A stretch of DNA of 64,000 nucleotides from Planctomycetota bacterium. Lineage in GTDB: Bacteria; Planctomycetota; UBA8742; UBA2392. A program made the translations under genes and the position numbers. The notes beneath the pieces were generated by a model that did no database searches, was not told the DNA's origin, and saw nothing but the letters and a program-made list of their open reading frames with translations. The stretch is from positions 1 to 64,000 of the forward strand of contig JAHBYA010000019.1 in NCBI GenBank assembly GCA_019636195.1, written 5' to 3'. Below, in pieces: positions 63,039-64,000 of the stretch (position 1 is the stretch's first letter; every line of letters begins with the position of its first letter).

Positions 63039-63332
63039 ATGAACAAAGCAGAACTCGTTGAACAGATTCTCAAGAACAAGAAGGCCGGCTTTGAGAGCAA
63101 GGCCGCTGCCGAGCGCGCTTTCGACGCGGTGGTTGACGCCATCCGTGACGGCGTCCAGAAGGACGGCAAGGTCCAGATCATCGGCTTCGGCACGTTCGCC
63201 GTGAAGTCGCGCCAGGCCCGCAACGGCCGCAACCCGCAGACCGGCCAGGCCATGAAGATCAAGGCCTACAAGACCGTCGGCTTCAAGGTCGGCAAGGAAT
63301 TCAAGGACAGCGTCAACAAGGGCAAGAAGTAA
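63039..63332 (+). CDS. hup: HU-family DNA-binding protein
   Basis: 97 residues. A nucleoid protein that bends DNA as a dimer. Seen: helices MNKAELVEQILKN and ERAFDAVVDAIRDGV, then GKVQIIGFGTFAVKSRQAR, the DNA-contacting arm GRNPQTGQAM with the intercalating proline (RNPQTG), and KTVGFKVGKEFKDSVN. Length is normal. GGAG lies 8 nt before the ATG. Single gene with own promoter and terminator. Confidence 0.97.
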   Translation: MNKAELVEQILKNKKAGFESKAAAERAFDAVVDAIRDGVQKDGKVQIIGFGTFAVKSRQARNGRNPQTGQAMKIKAYKTVGFKVGKEFKDSVNKGKK

Positions 63333-63350
63333 CTCTTGCGCCAGCGTCTC

Positions 63351-63381
63351 GGGCCGCGCGGCAGCGCGGCCCGTTTCGTTT
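63351..63381 (+). terminator. HU terminator
   Basis: A 9-bp GC stem GGGCCGCGC/GCGCGGCCC (63351-63359 with 63364-63372), loop GGCA, then GTTTCGTTT. It starts 18 nt after the HU stop. Confidence 0.75.
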
Positions 63382-63419
63382 GCAGCGCGCGGCAGCGCGG
63401 CCCGTTTCGTTTGCAGCGC
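63355..63419. repeat. Tandem duplication of a 31-bp terminator segment
   Basis: A 31-bp unit, CGCGCGGCAGCGCGGCCCGT and the next 11 bases, occurs twice without mismatch (63355-63385 and 63386-63416). It copies the 3' part of the HU terminator and its T tract. Confidence 0.85.
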
Positions 63420-63451
63420 AAATCCCGCCCGATCTCAGCTACACTGCCACC

Positions 63452-63973
63452 ATGTACGTCGTCGATGGCGACAACCTGCTGTACGCGACCTGGAAACACC
63501 CGGGCCTGCTGCCCGCCGATCGCGACCGCGCCCGCGCCCGCCTGATCGAGTTGCTTTCGGCACTGGCGCAGCGCGAATCCACTTCCGTCCGCCTGTTCTT
63601 TGACGGCACCGGCGGCGAATTGCGCCACGGCGACCTCGCGCCGCCCAAAGTCCGCGTGCACTTCGCAGGCCCCGCCAAAGAAAGCGCCGACCGCGCCGTC
63701 CGCGAGTTCGTTGAGAACCACGCCACCCCCGGCAAGCTGCTGGTCGTCAGCGCCGACCGCGAGGTCACCAACGCCTGCAAACTTGCAGGCGCAAAGATCG
63801 TCGCCAGCGCCGAACTGGCACAGCGCCTGGCAAACCTCGCGCCGCCGCAGGCCTCACGCGCCAGGCCCGACAAACCGACGGCTGGAAACCTGAAGTCAAA
63901 GGTAGAGCGCGAAATGCTCGAAGATATCTACGGCGACGATGAACTGCGCAGCCACATCGAGGACGGCCTGTGA
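63452..63973 (+). CDS. YacP-like NYN-domain protein
   Basis: 173 residues. MYVVDGDNLLYA carries the first two NYN/PIN-fold acidic residues (Asp5, Asp7); VRLFFDGTGGELRHG, VHFAGPAKESADRAVREFVEN (ADRA acidic motif) and LLVVSADREVTNACKLAGAKIV complete the metal-dependent nuclease site. NYN proteins of the YacP/DUF901 type are RNA-processing nucleases (RNase M5/Rae1-like). A C-terminal linker and short helix (REMLEDIYGDDELRSHI) follow. Start 63452 begins right at the first strand. Its end overlaps the next start (GTGA). Confidence 0.85.
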   Translation: MYVVDGDNLLYATWKHPGLLPADRDRARARLIELLSALAQRESTSVRLFFDGTGGELRHGDLAPPKVRVHFAGPAKESADRAVREFVENHATPGKLLVVSADREVTNACKLAGAKIVASAELAQRLANLAPPQASRARPDKPTAGNLKSKVEREMLEDIYGDDELRSHIEDGL

Positions 63974-64000
63974 AACGCGCCTTGCCCGTGCTGGCCGTCC
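63970..64000 (+). CDS. Partial exported protein cut by the right edge
   Basis: A GTG at 63970 overlaps the preceding TGA in a GTGA junction and opens a frame MKRALPVLAV, the beginning of a typical signal peptide (basic then hydrophobic). Only ten codons are visible, so nothing more can be said. Confidence 0.4.
   Translation, partial: MKRALPVLAV

Overview
The window is a chromosomal segment of a GC-rich bacterium, most likely a planctomycete. The signs are an ECF sigma factor fused through one membrane helix to a WD40-type propeller region, a HExxH protease of DUF1570 type, an ELWxxDGT-repeat surface protein with a Cys-hydrophobic-Arg tail, a 1484-residue TMTC-type membrane glycosyltransferase with TPRs, and many anchored Pro/Ala/Glu-rich proteins. 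No rRNA, CRISPR array or complete prophage was seen. There is one tRNA, tRNA-Arg(CCG). The phylum assignment is inference from gene content.

Layout. 1-7.6 kb: a partial gene, tRNA-Arg, then a minus-strand run (DUF374 acyltransferase, carboxypeptidase-regulatory-domain protein, RluA-family pseudouridine synthase, LCAT-like lipoprotein, purA, NIL-domain protein) with two overlapping junctions. 7.6-10.8 kb: ogt, an FAD/NAD(P)-binding protein, and a MamK-type actin. 10.9-17.4 kb: two large exported proteins and a small lipoprotein. 17.4-23.8 kb: lipA, a hairpin-rich gap, and the rnr / HEAT-like membrane protein / meaB operon, divergent from the sigma-WD40 fusion at 23.9-27.3 kb. 27.3-36.8 kb: a DUF899 protein, a GGNGG-rich lipoprotein, a TPR protein, and a NodI/NodJ-type ABC exporter whose two genes are separated by a RAYT transposase with two IR-bounded palindromic elements. 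Next come a secreted helical protein and an anti-sigma-like membrane protein. 36.9-41.8 kb: a protease with a vWA-like motif, a GT4 glycosyltransferase and a polytopic membrane protein. 41.8-43.1 kb is a non-coding region holding a large nested imperfect palindrome. 43.1-51 kb: thrS, a TagH-like FHA protein, a Com-type zinc finger and a sigma-region-4-like regulator with mirrored motifs in their upstream regions, gmd, and a GspE/PilB ATPase. 51-56.5 kb: a small membrane protein, three tandem paralogous ~90-residue proteins with an Sm-like pattern, bacilliredoxin, Mrp/ApbC, transaldolase, and a DUF4190 paralogue pair. 56.6-64 kb: miaB, the TMTC-like protein, HU, a YacP-like NYN protein and a partial exported protein.

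Housekeeping functions (purA, thrS, lipA, miaB, rnr, HU, Mrp, tRNA-Arg) alternate with envelope and regulatory genes. The most unusual items are the three Sm-like paralogues, the REPtron inside an ABC exporter operon, the MamK-type actin outside any magnetosome locus, the orphan TagH-like FHA protein, and the Com/sigma-r4 pair with mirrored 9-bp motifs. Several classes of palindromic repeat overlap stop codons of neighbouring genes.
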